Shown: in pieces, positions 40,343 through 59,632 of the stretch | How positions within the stretch are numbered: the stretch's first letter is position 1 | Layout: every line of letters begins with the position of its first letter | NCBI RefSeq assembly: GCF_032854445.1 | Contig: NC_088299.1 | Coordinates: 3,383,001 to 3,447,000, forward strand | Direction: 5' to 3' | DNA: 64,000 bases | Source of the DNA: Liolophura sinensis | Lineage: Eukaryota; Mollusca; Polyplacophora; Chitonida; Chitonidae | The notes under the pieces: model-generated | Told to the model about the DNA's origin: nothing | Databases searched by the model: none | What the model saw: the letters and a program-made list of their open reading frames with translations, nothing else | Made by a program: the position numbers and the translations under genes

Positions 40343-40776
40343 GAGAATATCGAGTTAAGTATGAATTTTGGATGGATCTGACTAACCTTTTCGGGTTACT
40401 TATCAGATGATACCCACGTCGAGATGTCATCTTAATCGAATATCTTCAGCAATACTGAAGTAATGTCTCAGAGATAGGTCAGCTGGTACCAAGATAGACG
40501 CTATACTGATGCGAGGGCTCTGCACGGCGATGTGCATAACCGATGCAGTGAGATGTTGTGAACAAACTATAAACGCCAAGAACATAATGATTATCCTGAC
40601 CCAGATGTTCCAGTGGAATTAAATCCATTAAAATTCAATTTCCAACTCAGAAGTGATAATATCCAACTGATCCGTGGAGATGTGGACAGGTATCCCGTAT
40701 ACATATACCTAAATAACGCCTTAATTACAATTGTCCTCCCACACAAAAACGTTAAAAACGAATTCAGTGTGCTCTC

Positions 40777-40982
40777 ATTTATTTATCTGATTGGAGTGTG
40801 ACGCCGTAGTCAAGAATATTTCACTTATATCAAGGCGGCCAGCATTATAATGGTAGAACGCCGGACAGAACCCGATGGAAATCCACGACTATCCGCAGAT
40901 TGCTGCCAGACCTTCCAACATAGGACACGAGAGGAAGCCAGCATGAACTGGACTTGGACTCACAGCGTCAGAGACTCCTGCA
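40777..40982 (-). repeat. SINE-A copy
   Basis: TTATCTGATTGGAGTGTGAC and a diverged body; head truncated. Confidence 0.75.
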
Positions 40983-41054
40983 TATATATTATTATCCTTC
41001 TGTAGTACTCTAACAACAAGGCCAGCTGCATATTGTGCTGGTGTTAACAGTTCT

Positions 41055-41328
41055 TGGGGGCCCCCGTGGCTCAGTTGATTAGCGCGCTAGCGCAGCGTAA
41101 TGACCCAGCAGTGTCTCACCAATGCGGCCGCAGTGAGTTCAAGTCCAGCTCATGCTGGCTTCCTCTCCGGCCGTATATGAGAAGGTCTGCCTGCAGCCTG
41201 CGGATGGTCGTGGGTTTCCCCTGGGCTCTGCCCGGTTTCCATCCACCATAATGCTGACCGCCGTCGTATAAGTGAAATATTCTTGAGTACTGGGTAAAAC
41301 ACCAATTAAATAAATAAAATAAATTAAC
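41055..41328 (+). repeat. SINE-A, full length, reference copy
   Basis: tRNA-like head GGGGGCCCCCGTGGCTCAGT, then TTAGCGCGCTAGCGCAGCGT, a B-box-like GAGTTCAAGTCCAGC, conserved body, and (AATA)n tail after ACACCAATTA. Defines the family for the other copies. Confidence 0.92.
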
Positions 41329-41510
41329 GGTTCTTTTTATCTCATTAACACCCACACTCAATAATTGTTCTCTTACACGCTGGCGGTCAGATGTACTGCT
41401 GGTTAAGGAAACTGAGATGCACGAAATAAACCACACACCTTTGGCAACAATCAGAGTATGATGAGAAACTTCCCGACAGGTGACGTACAGATATGCAGGG
41501 CATGGTGGTT

Positions 41511-41548
41511 TAAGTACGGCGTAAAACACTAATAAAATAAATAAATCT
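41511..41548 (+). repeat. SINE-A tail fragment
   Basis: TACGGCGTAAAACACTAATA followed by AAATAAATAAAT. Confidence 0.65.
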
Positions 41549-41905
41549 AACTGATGCTAAAATGTACATCTATTCTCTTATATAACATAATACTTCGTGA
41601 TTTTCAACATAACATCCTGTTAGTCTAATACAATCCGTGTATAATTAACTGAATATGTGACCTATATTTAACAAAATAATCCGCTGCAATAAAGGGATAC
41701 ATTCTAACATCACTCCGTTAAATGTTAGGAGCAGATTTTTTTTCGAGTAGATTACCTGCGCTAAATAATTTCCCAGAAAGATTTCCAGAAAGAGTTTGAT
41801 AACACTTTGTGCTTACTGTGAAGATGGTACAAGGCCTACCCATGCATGCTAATCAAATGTCTTCCAAGTCTTCAAGTGATAAATATGTGAAAACTTTTAT
41901 AACTT

Positions 41906-42362
41906 AAAGGATACACAAAACTCATGGTTTTTATTTCTTACTACGGGTCATATTAAGTGCACTACATACATGTATAGAAGTACAAGAAAGCTTCACAGTT
42001 TTCCTTTTGTGCGTAAATATAACCTTAATCTACAGGTTTCTTAAGGCTCCAGTGGTCAGTCCGGAAATTAAATAGCCTGCCGTGGTGACGACACGGTGAT
42101 AAACTGTCAAAACAACTTTGTTGAGAGGAGACCTGGAAATGGGGTCGTTAAACTGCTTCTGCGTTCTCAAAGTGTTTATCGTTCATGACATCCCTGAATA
42201 TTCCGAACCATTGACAGAAAATATGAATAAAATAGAGGAGTGATTAAATATAAAATATGCCTCAGAAGAATTTTTGGGGTTTATTTTTGGACATACATTT
42301 CTTCATTTTCCTTAAAACCATAGTCTTCGTTTTATAGGACCTTTTTATCTGTTCTGTAAGGT
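41906..42362. mobile_element. MITE-like element (family E), copy 2
   Basis: Begins CTTAAAGGATACA and shares ATTCCGAACCATTGACAGAA and CTTCGTTTTATAG-type blocks with copy 1. The right end is degraded (TGTTCTGTAAGG). Confidence 0.6.
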
Positions 42363-42403
42363 TTGTAGTCCATCTGACATCTGAGAGATAAAAGAGATAA
42401 AAG

Positions 42404-42409
<6 letters not shown>

Positions 42410-42470
<61 letters not shown>
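42410..42470. repeat. (TA)n microsatellite
   Basis: About 30 TA dinucleotides; length may be unreliable. Confidence 0.95.
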
Positions 42471-42473
<3 letters not shown>

Positions 42474-45418
42474 CCTCATGTTGCCCATGACAACTAAAAA
42501 ATAATTTACTGAAATAAGTGTTGTATGCAGTGAACAGATTCTACGGGATGTTGATCACGTGTCATTGTCATTGATTTGTTAATGGTCTCCAGAGAATTCC
42601 AGAGGTCGTAATAACAATAATAATATACAACTGTACTAATATAATAAATCTTTATTTCAGAGTAAATGTTCGATAATGAGAGAGTGAAAAGAATGGGTAC
42701 CAGGCGATCTAGTCTCAGTGGTTTAGTACATGTATATCTGTGATTGGCCAACGACGATCAGCTTCACCCATATAAAGTATTATATGCCTTTTCTGTTCTA
42801 TGATAGCTCTGTAGAACAAGCTATTTGGAGGCAAAAATTCCAAAGCAATTTTCCTTAATCAACGAAATCTTTACATCAGGACTTTCGGTGTCATATTCCG
42901 TAAAATAATCTGTTGTATATGCCTAAACCGTGATATATCTGAGCAGCTACGTTCTGCTGTGGTGATTATAAAAATGGCCGTCATGTAATTGCGCGCATCT
43001 TGTAAAACATACAGTTATACGACAAGGTGCATCACTTGAGGTCGAAACAGGCGAAATGTCTGATTTCCATCAAGATTTTTTTATGACAAGCGCATGGGAC
43101 AATCCAAAAATGGCTGAATGACTGAACTGACAATTCGAATGACACAGAGATTCTTAGTTTAATACCACTGGAGGAACCTCCGACGAAAAGATCCAGTCTT
43201 CTATTTTATTTTGACTAAAAAATCCAAAAGCAATTTGTGGTTACTGTCATATAGCTCATCGCCAATCAACCCATGATATAAAACGTTGCAAGCTAATTGT
43301 ATAGGACACTACAGGTTCATGTATGAGCACCAGACAAAAACATTTGTAAAATTGTCAGTTTTTTTCCCCTGGGAGGTAAGGAATTCTCCACAACCTGAAG
43401 TATGACGTTCAGTCCAATATAGACTGTGAAAGAAAATGAAGAGAGTTTGCTTGGAAATCAGTGAAAACTCTCTTCAACTTGAATAGGATATGTGTCTGAA
43501 CGTATGCACGTGCTGGCTGTGAGATCGATTGTCCATGCATGATCAACACCAGAGCTCTTCTTGCGCTTCCAACCTGGGAGTTGGAAGCTTATTTTTTTCG
43601 CTAGGACGATCAAATAATTCTTTTCGGACAGTGCCATTAGTCATTTTACCAGGAAACTGCTAATCACAGCTATTTCAGTTTGGCATCAAAATTCTCGCGG
43701 GTGTTATCTTTTACGTTTTTTATATGTTTGTACTTCTATGCCACTTACGGTTTGTCAAGAAGCCTTCTAAAACTTGATATAAATGTATAGAGCGTCACTT
43801 GTTACATACCATTGGAGCCAATAAATTCCGATATATAATATAGACGCTCGCCATTGGTCGAATATTTGACGTCACAAAATGTTTTGAATTTTGATATAAC
43901 TTTGGCATATTCCAGGGCAAGTCGAGCCGGCGATTCTGAGTCGATTATTGTTTTTTCTTGTGTTGGTAACTTTTGATATATAGTCCAAACATACCAATTT
44001 TAGGGTTTCACAATTACTCACCTTACATGGCGTGTAAATCAACACTATGAGAGCTAGAAATTTGTAACTTGCTCCAAACTGTAACCCAATGTATCCTCTT
44101 TTCGTGGAATTTGGACCAAATAAAGCTAGCAACAGAAATTTTCCCGCTGAAAGTGTTTATAATCTCACGCTATATCAGAAATAGCGCCAATTAAGCGAGG
44201 CAGCAAAAAGTACCATTTTCGCAATCTTTGGTGTGATTCGACCATGGTTTGATAATGACTTCGAAGCGCACGCTCTGATCACTGGATCACCAGAGGGGTC
44301 TCTTTACATTATAATTTTTTAACCGTCACTCGCTGACCAAAAATGGCCGACATTTATTCTCCGACAATTAGGGGTAGAAGAGCTTTCGTTGCCAGACATC
44401 CACTACACACACTGATTAAGTTTTTGTGACAAGTATGTTTATTTATTAATTTTATTTATTTATTTTCATCAACTGTTTTCTTTAATGATTACAAAATAAG
44501 TTATAAACATCCATATGCTATAAGTTCAGCAGCTAAACAGGTTATATCGGAGATTTCTGACAAAAATAATCCATATTCACTACTGAAATCAAATTTCCTG
44601 TATTAACAGCTCAAATTATATCGCCCTTCAGTAAATGTCAGATTCGTACCTGTACTATTTATAGTGTTGAAATGATTCTATAAGGTGAAAAAGTTATAAT
44701 GCTACCCGCTTTATAGCTTGTAGGAACTTTACCATCGATTTGAAAGCTAAAACGACCACAGACGAGGTTGGTATTAATTGAAAATAAATTATTAGGGCTA
44801 TTCTAAAATAATAAGAAAAATTAGATTAGATTTGGCTGAGCTGAATGATATTTTGCCAAAAATCTCTGGTATAGCCTCTCTAAATCATGGCATATGCCAC
44901 TTGCTGTAATATATTTATTTAGCCCCAGAAATATTTAACATTTGGTCATTGGAAGCACAAGTATATCAAACATTTAGTAAGCGCTGTGAAATCCCCAAGA
45001 ACCAGTTTGTTGGTAAACGTCAGAGGGTATTGGGTGCTGTCCATGTCAAACTAGCAAAAACAGATTAAACTTGGCCGAACATATGTGCCAAATTTCAATT
45101 GATTCATACAATGAATTCAGTGTATGATGATGGTGCGACAAAAAACTCACATTTTGCTAAAAAATGAACAAAAACAACAGAAAATCTGTGTATAAATTAC
45201 TAAACACATATACCAAGTCAAATTGATATGTTTTAAGCGCGTAATTCTGAAAAATCTACTGGTTATTTACACATAAAACGCACATAACTTTGGTGTACAC
45301 GAATAAAAAACGATAAAATTGAAAACTGATCTGATACTTATCTAGGTATAAACATGTGCCAAGTTTCATGTCATAAATGATTTGACGTCTCGAAAACTAC
45401 ATGTGCAAATGGGGCGGA
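42471..45418. other. Intergenic AT-rich sequence
   Basis: No supported gene. The last 450 bases (about 44990-45420) have the look of a dispersed repeat ending in a tetranucleotide tract (GTGCCAAGTTTCATGTCATA, then a GACA run). Confidence 0.45.
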
Positions 45419-45455
45419 CAGATAGACAGACAGACAGACAGACAGACAGGCAGGC
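45419..45455. repeat. (GACA)n microsatellite
   Basis: About eight GACA units with GATA and GGCA variants, at the end of a probable dispersed repeat. Confidence 0.9.
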
Positions 45456-47884
45456 ATGGTAAAAACTAACAGCCCGAAACCCTTTCCAGTTCCAGTGAAA
45501 GAGGTCTAATGAATAATCTTGCCGAGCTGGACTCACTTTTCCTTTTTATCATTTTGTACCCATTACGCCGAAACACCAAGATTGCTGACTGGCTCGTTCT
45601 GACGTCGCGGATGTCTGCTAAGAACACACATTTCTACACGCGAGTTTCAATTACAGCAAAATTTCTTTTGATAAATGAATCATTCTTTCATCAATAGATA
45701 AGTATAATGTACTTGCAAACTAACCTTTATACAGGAAGGCATAATATACAAAAAACAAAAAAAAAAACTCATTTGCTGGAAAAAATTATCTGCATATAAA
45801 TGTGAGGTACAGCTACTGCACAGGTCTGTATATATGGACGTCAAAGAAGAAACAAAATTAAAAAGCCACATATGTACAAATAAATGTACATGCTTACATG
45901 CATGAACTAATACAAATTCAACTAATATTTACTGCTGCAATACTGATAAGCAAGAACAACTGTTTTAATGCATGTGGAATTTCTTTTGTGAAATAATCAA
46001 CTCAAAATAGTTTATTTCCAATAGTATAAATAACTCCATAGAACACATTTCTGGCATGTTAGTATATATATATATATATATATTGATCAATTTATTACAG
46101 CTCAACTTAGTTGACAGCGAAAAGAAATAATGCTGGTATGAAGAGGTAAATGTAGGTGATGATACAGTGTGTATTTACATCTGCGGAACTTAAAACATTG
46201 AGAACCTGCTAGGACTACAGCTAATATGCACTGAATCCATTTGACCGGTTGGGGTACAAATGAATTGTACACTTTACATGACAGCAATCAGGTTTACAGG
46301 TAGAGGAAACTGGAGTGCCCTTCATGGGTTCCTGACAATCTCTCGGCTGTGACCTCACGGGTCAGGGCTGTTCAACTGTGGTGAGGCATCCCTAAAACAC
46401 AGTTTTGACATTTCCCTGGGCAGACATTTGTGAGCAGGTGAAAGTATAAAGTAGGACACAATGAGAACGTGATAACCGTGATCCATGTATGGAACTATAT
46501 TTTTCTGTGTATTTACACCTACAATAGTAAGAGAGTTGTGCAGTGATATCAAAAAGTCAGTCAAGCGGGAGACTCTGAGTGAGCTGGTTGCACATGGCCA
46601 TCCGTTTCATTCCTGACCAACTTACCGATTTTTCCTGATTCTGAGAGTTCTATTGATTGTAGAAAGGTGCTCTGAGGGTTGCTTAGAGCACGAGATGATT
46701 GGAAAACTGCTGGAAAATTGTTTTAGCCCCCAAAAAAGTATTTTGTGACATTTATTTGCCTCTAAAAATGCACCTTTGTGGTCGAAATTTATGGTATATG
46801 CACGAAACCTTGCACATACTCTTACTGTGTATCTGTAACAACACAGTACTGGGTCAGGAAACTTTATGATGTCTTGTCTCCATACTATCCTATGTGCTGT
46901 GACATGGTAACCTGTAATCAGCGGTCACAGAGAATTTATAATAACTTGTGAGCAATGAATTATTTTCGCAAAATGCCATATAACTGTACATCACTAATGC
47001 CGTTAACATCAATATCTTCCCGACTGATGAAAATAAAGACAAGTACACAACAATAAACACAACAAAAAAAAAAAAACAACATAGCTAATCTTTGGAAACG
47101 AAAAGATATTAATCACCTAATTAGTGGATTACCTAAATTCAGGATTTGTCTTCGTTAACCTGATTTCATTTACATGTGTGCATGAAACGTTGATCCACAA
47201 TGCTAAAACATCATTGATGAGAATTGTTAGAAAAAGTGACCAAAATTCATCTCTAAACAAATTATTTGCAAATGGGATCTGGTATTTTAATGTTATAAGA
47301 TTTACTTCTTATTTTTCATTTCAAATGAACATATCCCAATGATAATCCTGAAATATCCCTGAGGTGGGATTTAGGCAAATTTATTATTTATTCTTGAAAC
47401 CTAACCTCATCAATGATGCGGCCAATTTCGGACGAGAATTGTGTGGAATGCAGTAAAGCATCAGGATTTTAGCATATATGTAATTGGTATAATATTGATT
47501 TGATATCAGGTTTGAGGTATTAAATATTACATATAAGCCACAGGTGAATATACATTTTCAAAAAAGCATGCACATAATATGCCTACACCAGATACAAATG
47601 TATTTACATGCAAGGAGGCCTGGCAGTTCTGGAGGCAAGAGAAGGTAACTCTTTCTCAATTATTTTTCCATATGATTATCACGGGGAATGTAAGCATTTC
47701 ATCATAATTTTTTTATATCACTGATATTTATTCATTTGGGCAAAAAATTTTGATTACGTTTTTCTGTTCAAATGGTGGGTACCAAAAAAAAAAATCCACA
47801 AACTGTCAAAGAAGTGAAGGATGATAAACCATGACCCTGTGCATCAGCAACTTCATCAGAGTCTGTCATAAAACATATGGCACC
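45456..47884. other. Intergenic region downstream of LZIC
   Basis: Contains a (TA)n tract at 46064-46082 and a family-F-like fragment at 46275-46390. On the minus strand, AATAAATAATAAA at 47380-47393 could be an LZIC polyadenylation signal about 0.5 kb past the stop. No other gene seen. Confidence 0.4.
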
Positions 47885-54087
<6,203 letters not shown>

Positions 54088-54089
54088 GG

Positions 54090-54219
54090 TTATTTGATTG
54101 GAGTTTTACACCATACTCAAGAATATTTCATTTATACGACGGCGACCAGCATTATGGAGGGAGGAAACCGGGCAGAACCCGGGGGAAATCCACGACCATT
54201 CACAGGTGGCTGACAGACC
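54090..54219 (-). repeat. SINE-A copy, truncated
   Basis: TTATTTGATTGGAGTTTTAC through GGGGGAAATCCACGACCATT; abuts the inverted-repeat element that follows. Confidence 0.82.
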
Positions 54220-54287
54220 AACAAGATCATCGTTAGCAAACAAGTTTTCCACCCTCTGCCTCTCCAGGGTAGGAAAGAGGTGCAACA

Positions 54288-55175
54288 CGAACGATATTAA
54301 AATACTTACACATTCGTAATCAGCTGACACGAGAACACTGCACTGGGGTTACTTACTTTACGTGGATTCGAATACAGCCCTTGGTGACAGTATAGGAGCG
54401 TACGGTGTGGGGGGGGGGGGGGGGGCGTGGTGCGGATTTGACAAGAGCTGAACGACTATCAGGGTCTATTAGGCAAGGGTCCACGGGCCACCTAGGCCCC
54501 GGAAGCTCCGTGATATTAGATTGCCTGAGTGATTTCGAAGTGTTTCGACTGCAGATTTGGCCAATGTGTACACATTCATGTTCACATTAAAAACAAAAAA
54601 CAAACAAATAATAGAAAAAAAAAAAACAAAAACAAAACTCATGTTCAGCTTAGGTGGAGTTGAAAACAGCATGTCCCTGAATATATATAGTATGTATTGT
54701 CATGAGTTTCAGAGTTACAAACAGTACAAATAAAACTGCGGCTTCTGTCTTGTCCACCATTGGGAAATAGCTACTGCTGCCTGCGCGGTACGATTGAAGA
54801 AAGATAATTCTGTAAAATACGCCGTCTTCCACCGGGAACAATATGAAATGGTTCATATAACAGAACATGTCTAAATAGACCTATATACTATTTAGTAAAC
54901 TGATACGAAATTGAAATATTGGTCTATATAGGCTACAGCAAATATCCGTGGAATGAATGTTAATAGCTAGGTAAGGAATATAAACTAAAATATTTTTTTC
55001 GTCGACTTGAGCAGAACATGTTTGCCTCGGGGGGAGGTGCGTCCGTACCACCCGCACCTCTCCTGTACTGTCACCAAGGGCTGTATTCGAATCCACGTAA
55101 AGTAAGTAAAGTAAGTAACCCGAGTACAGTGTTCTCGTGTCAGCTGATTACGTAAGTGTAAGTATTTTAATGTCA
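54288..55175. mobile_element. Element with about 115-bp inverted repeats (foldback or non-autonomous DNA transposon)
   Basis: Left arm 54288-54405 and right arm about 55040-55175 are inverted copies. Both contain, in opposite orientation, the blocks TGTCACCAAGGGCTGTATTC, GAATCCACGTAAAGTAAGTA and GTGTTCTCGTGTCAGCTGAT. The right arm has an extra AAGTAAGTA unit. The 630-bp centre has a G tract (54407-54425) and no recognised transposase. Additional ATTCGAATA-type segments follow to 55225. Confidence 0.7.
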
Positions 55176-55604
55176 TCAACACGAGGACAGCGATTCGAAT
55201 ATGCCCACTGATGTGGATTCGAATATAGCCATATCTTGTTGCATCCCGCGAAATTATAGGGAGTGATAAAAAAAAAGTAAAAAAAAAAAAAAAACCACCG
55301 AAAGACAGACAGACAGACAAACCCACAGAAATACATGCAGACAGAGAGACTTATTTAGATTTATTGATATAGACCAGATACAGTAAGGTGTAATTTAAAA
55401 ACAGAAAACCGGCTGAGGAAGATATAAAACTCATTGAATTATTTGATGCAGTAAGTCCAGCAAACCTTTCGCAAGCCATTAAAATATACAACACTTTCTG
55501 TTCAGACTGACTTCGTCATTAATGGTACATAGCTGTTCGACGTACCTATGTGTACATGTGTAGACCTATTTCCACATCTTGTAAAAGGCTTTTGCCCTCT
55601 CCAC

Positions 55605-55741
55605 GCCACCTCCCCCCCCCCCCCCCCCCCCCCGGCCTCTGACCGGTTTCCTCCCGTCATAATGCTGATGGTCATCGTATACATGTAAGTGAAATATTAT
55701 TGAGTGCGGTGTAAACCACCAATGGAATAAATAAATAAAAC
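55605..55741 (+). repeat. C-rich tract plus SINE-A 3' end
   Basis: A run of about 20 C at 55614-55633, then CCTCTGACCGGTTTCCTCCC and the SINE-A end to the AATAAATAAA tail. Confidence 0.8.
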
Positions 55742-55857
55742 ATTTTTGATAGTTATATACACTGCCGGAGAAGCTGATTATTGTTATAGCACGTGTACAT
55801 GTTACCCGTAGGCCTACGTGTACATGTAAGACGTGGATATGGGTTTTGTTTGTTACA

Positions 55858-56065
55858 GAAAGAACTTTTAAAAAGCTGTTTAATGCCAGCAGAGTCGTTC
55901 GTGGCGTATGTGGACGGGCAACTGGTTGTGAATCTGAGGGGAGGGTACATGCATAGACGTAGGCTTATCAAATGAAGTGGGAGAAAACCACCATTAGGCC
56001 TACGCACGTGGCGTTCACCACCAAGTTAGTGGCTGCTCTCGGCTTCAGTACCTTGGTGGACAAGT
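55858..56065 (+). pseudogene. Probable degenerate exon of a beta-lactamase-related serine hydrolase
   Basis: After a TTTGTTTGTTACAG acceptor the frame reads PAESFVAYVDGQLVVNLRGG, typical of the N-terminal 'VxxDGxxVVDLxGGY' block of beta-lactamase (PF00144) family proteins. A stop follows at 55972. A shifted frame then gives WEKTTIRPTHVAFTTKLVAA and LGFSTLVDK before a GTGAGT donor, the region where the SxxK active-site motif should be. The nucleophile Ser is not in place (AFTTK). No further exons found on this strand. Same family as the gene at 63803, opposite orientation. Confidence 0.45.
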
Positions 56066-56094
56066 GAGTGCTCTCTCTGATTGATCTGTAAGTT

Positions 56095-56790
56095 AACAGA
56101 CTCGGTATTTGATGCATAATTGGCCAATCTGTCGACCAGTTAATCAATCGGCCATTCTGTCGAGCGGTGAATCAATCGGCCAATCTGTCGACCAGTTAAC
56201 CAATCGGCCGATCTGTCAGCCAGTTAATCAATCGGCAAATCTGTCAAACAGGTAACCAATCGGCCAATCTCTCGGCCAGTTGTTAAGACAAGCCTGTCAA
56301 CCACTTAATCAATCGACAGGCCAGTCAACTACTTAATCAATTGACAAGCCTGCCAGCTCCTTAATCAATTGGGAAGCCTGTCAACTACTTAATCAATCGA
56401 CCAACCTGTCAACCAGTTAATCAATCTACCAGAGTGCTGACAAGATAATCAGTTCATCGGTAAGCAAATGTGTTGACAAGATAGTCAGTCGGCCAATCTG
56501 TCGGCCAGTTAATCAATCGGCCAATCTGTCGACCAGTTAATCAATCGGCCAATCTGTCGGTCAGTTAAGTAATCGGCCAATCTGTGGACCATTTAATCAA
56601 TCGGCCAATCTGTCGACCAGTTAATCAATCGGCCAATCTGTCGACCAGTTAATAAATAGGCCAATCTGTCGACCACTTAATAAATAGGTCAGTTAATCGG
56701 TTAGATAATTAATCGGTCAGCCTGTGTCGAGCGGCTAATCAACCGGTTAATTCGTCGACCAGTTAATCAAATGGCCACTTTTTTCTGCGT
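56095..56790. repeat. 28-bp minisatellite
   Basis: About 22 units around AATCGGCCAATCTGTCGACC and AGTTAATC, more diverged at both ends (to about 56960). Confidence 0.95.
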
Positions 56791-57377
56791 TCAATCGGTC
56801 AATATGACCATCAGTGAACCAATTTGTCGACAATATGATCAATCGGACTCGTTACTTCCAGTCTATGAACCAAGTGATCAATTGGTGTTTTACTCCATCC
56901 TCGTTTAGCCAGTTAGCCAATCTATTAACTATTTAATCAATGAGACAATTTGACAACCTGTTTTTCATTTGTCCTATGGTTTAAACTGGTACTTAAACGG
57001 TAAATTCTTTGGCAAGTTTATCAGTTTTTAAGTGCATGTGTTTACGTAGAAGTCGGTTTCTAGTTGTTGACAGTTGATTCAGTATTCCAATACGTCATAT
57101 AAATAACCAATTTTTCAACTATAGCCAACTAGTCAAAGTATTTGTTATTTTTATGGTTCTCCAGAGTTCTCGGGGTAATTCACCGACCTTTGGGAAGTCA
57201 CTGACGAACTTTCTTGCGTGCCACAGATATACTGGACCGATTGTATGGTTTAATCGAGACCAAGGATCAAACCTGAATCGGGTCATACCAAAGATTTTTA
57301 AAATGGTACTTGCTGCTGTCTTGCATGGCGCTGGTTGGCCTGGTGTCAGTTTTAATGACCGGATTGTTGGGGAGACA

Positions 57378-57542
57378 TTATATTGATACGCATCAACCAG
57401 TCGTTACACTATCCCCTTCATGCTGAACGCCAAGCGAGGAAGTCTAAATTTCCTTCCATAGGTTTTACGTTTGCCCCGACCCAGGATTGATCCTGGATCT
57501 ACCACTCCCGGACGCTCTACCAACTGTGCTATCCGGGCCGGT
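57378..57542 (-). repeat. SINE-B head and 5' body
   Basis: On minus it starts CCGGCCCGGATAGCACAGTT with GGTAGAGCG and GATCAATCCTGGGTCG (A- and B-box-like). This is the cleanest tRNA-like head of family B here; continuity with the SINE body argues against a tRNA gene. Confidence 0.82.
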
Positions 57543-58044
57543 TAAAGATAAGAAAACACTAGACCAAATGTGCATGCATAAATGTACATACAAAGCGTAT
57601 CGCACTGAAAGTTTAAAAGGTGTCTCATTTTATTGTGTGATATTGTACAATCTAGATATCGCAGTTCAAAGTCAACAAAGATCGCTTCTATTGAATCAAT
57701 CCAAAGCGCCGCCATCTTATCAAACTCAAGTTATCAATCAGGCGCGAATTTTTAAATAAACCCAGCAGATATTTGTTTCCGCTGAGACGTCATGGGAACC
57801 TTGTTTTGCCACTGAATGACATTTCCAGTGAAACTTCCCGGAGTTACCAATTATGATTGTAGTCTGTTTTCACCCCTCTTCCGCAGTCACTATGGTTTAA
57901 TTTTTTGCAGCCCTTTTCTTTTGCACATAATACTGAGCCAAAAAGTACATTATTAGAGGCAAATAAATGTCATTAAAATGTATTACTTCTGGTAATGGAC
58001 ACTTACTTTTTGCCAGTAGGACAAAGTCAGCATGTACTCAGTCC

Positions 58045-59632
58045 CCAGCTCGGATTGGGAACAATTAAGTACGATCCAGCTTGTTAACACAAGCTACAGA
58101 CATCCAAGTACATTCAAGCTTTTTAACACATGCTGAAGACACCCACGTACAATCCAACTTGTTAACACAGGCTATGCAGACACTCAAGGAGAATCCAGTT
58201 TGTTAACACAGGCTACAAACACTCAACTATAATGCAACTTGTTAACGCAGGCTATGCAGACACTCAAGTACAATCCACCTTGTTAACGCAGGATACAGAC
58301 GCCCAAGTACAATCCATTTCGTTAACATAAATCCGTCCTTCAAAAAGGAGGTACATTACTTGCACTTTACGGATTCCTTCATCGTCATAAGAATGAAAAA
58401 TTGTTAAGTACGACGTTAAACCTCAAATGCTGACTTACTCATTCAAGTACAATCCAGATTGTTAACACAAGCTACAGACACAAGTACAGTCGAGCTTGTT
58501 AACACAGAATACAGACACCCAAGTACAATCCAGTTTGTAAACACGTACTACAGACACCCAAGTACAATTCAGTTTATTAATACAGACTGCAGACACAAAA
58601 GTACAATCCAGCTTGTTAACAGAAGTTACAGACACTCAAGTACAATCCAGCTTGTTAACACAGGCTACACACACTCAAGTAAGATCTAGCTTGTTAACAC
58701 AGGCTACACACACTCAAGTACAATCCAGCTTGTTAACACAAGCTACAGACACTCAAGTAAGATCCAGCTTGTTAACACAGGCTGCCGACACCCAAGTACA
58801 ATCCAGTTTATTAATACAGACTGCAGACACAAAAGTACAATCCAGCTTGTTAACAGAAGTTACAGACACTCAAGTACAATTCAGCTTATTAACACAGGTT
58901 ACAGACACACTAGTACAATCCAGCTTGTTAACACAGACTACAGACACACTCAAGTACAATCCAGCTTGTTAACACAGGTTACAAACACACTAGTACAATC
59001 CAGCTTGTTAACACTGGCTACACACACTCAAGAAAGATCTAGCTTGTTAACACATGTTACAGACACTCAAGTAAGATCCAGCTTGTTAACACAGGCTGCC
59101 GACACCCAAGTACAATCCAGTTTATTAATACAGACTGCAGACACAAAAGTACAATCCAGCTTGTTAACAGAAGTTACAGACACTCAAGTACAATTCAGCT
59201 TATTAACACAGGTTACAGACACACTAGTACAATCCAGCTTGTTAACACAGGTTACAAACACACTAGTACAATCCAGCTTGTTAACACAGGCTACACACAC
59301 TCAAGAAAGATTAAGCTTGTTAACACATGTTACAGACACTCAAGTAAGATCCAGCTTGTTAACACAGGCTGCCGACACCTAAGTACAATCCACCTTGTAA
59401 ACACATACTACAGACACTCAAGTACAATCCACTTGTTAACACAGGTTACAGACACACTAGTTCAATCCAGCTTGTTAACAGAAGTTACAGACACTCAAGT
59501 ACAATCCAGCTTGTTAACACATGTTACAGACACTCAAGTACAATCCAGCTTGTTAACACAGGCTGCAAACACTCAAGTACAATCCAGCTTGTTAACACAG
59601 ACTACAGACACGACGTTTCGAGATACGACATA
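58045..59632. repeat. 39-bp minisatellite with higher-order structure
   Basis: About 38 units of about 39 bp (AGTACAATCCAGCTTGTTAA plus ACACAGGCTACAGACACTC), most with a GTTAAC HpaI site. A segment starting near 58781 recurs almost unchanged about 314 bp later. A SINE-B end at 58322-58442 interrupts the array. Because 39 is 13 codons, frames of up to 138 codons stay open; they are artefacts. Confidence 0.95.
58322..58442 (+). repeat. SINE-B 3' fragment inside the 39-bp array
   Basis: AAAGGAGGTACATTACTTGC through TACGACGTTAAACCTCAAAT. Confidence 0.75.

Noticed and set aside
41055-41135. Possible tRNA gene (A- and B-box-like sequences)
   Set aside because: It is the head of a SINE-A found many times in the window. 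The anticodon arm does not pair well and the sequence continues into the SINE body. The same applies to the heads at 3115 and 57470-57542.
43872-44132. 86-codon minus-strand frame
   Set aside because: No recognisable domain or splice context in AT-rich intergenic DNA.
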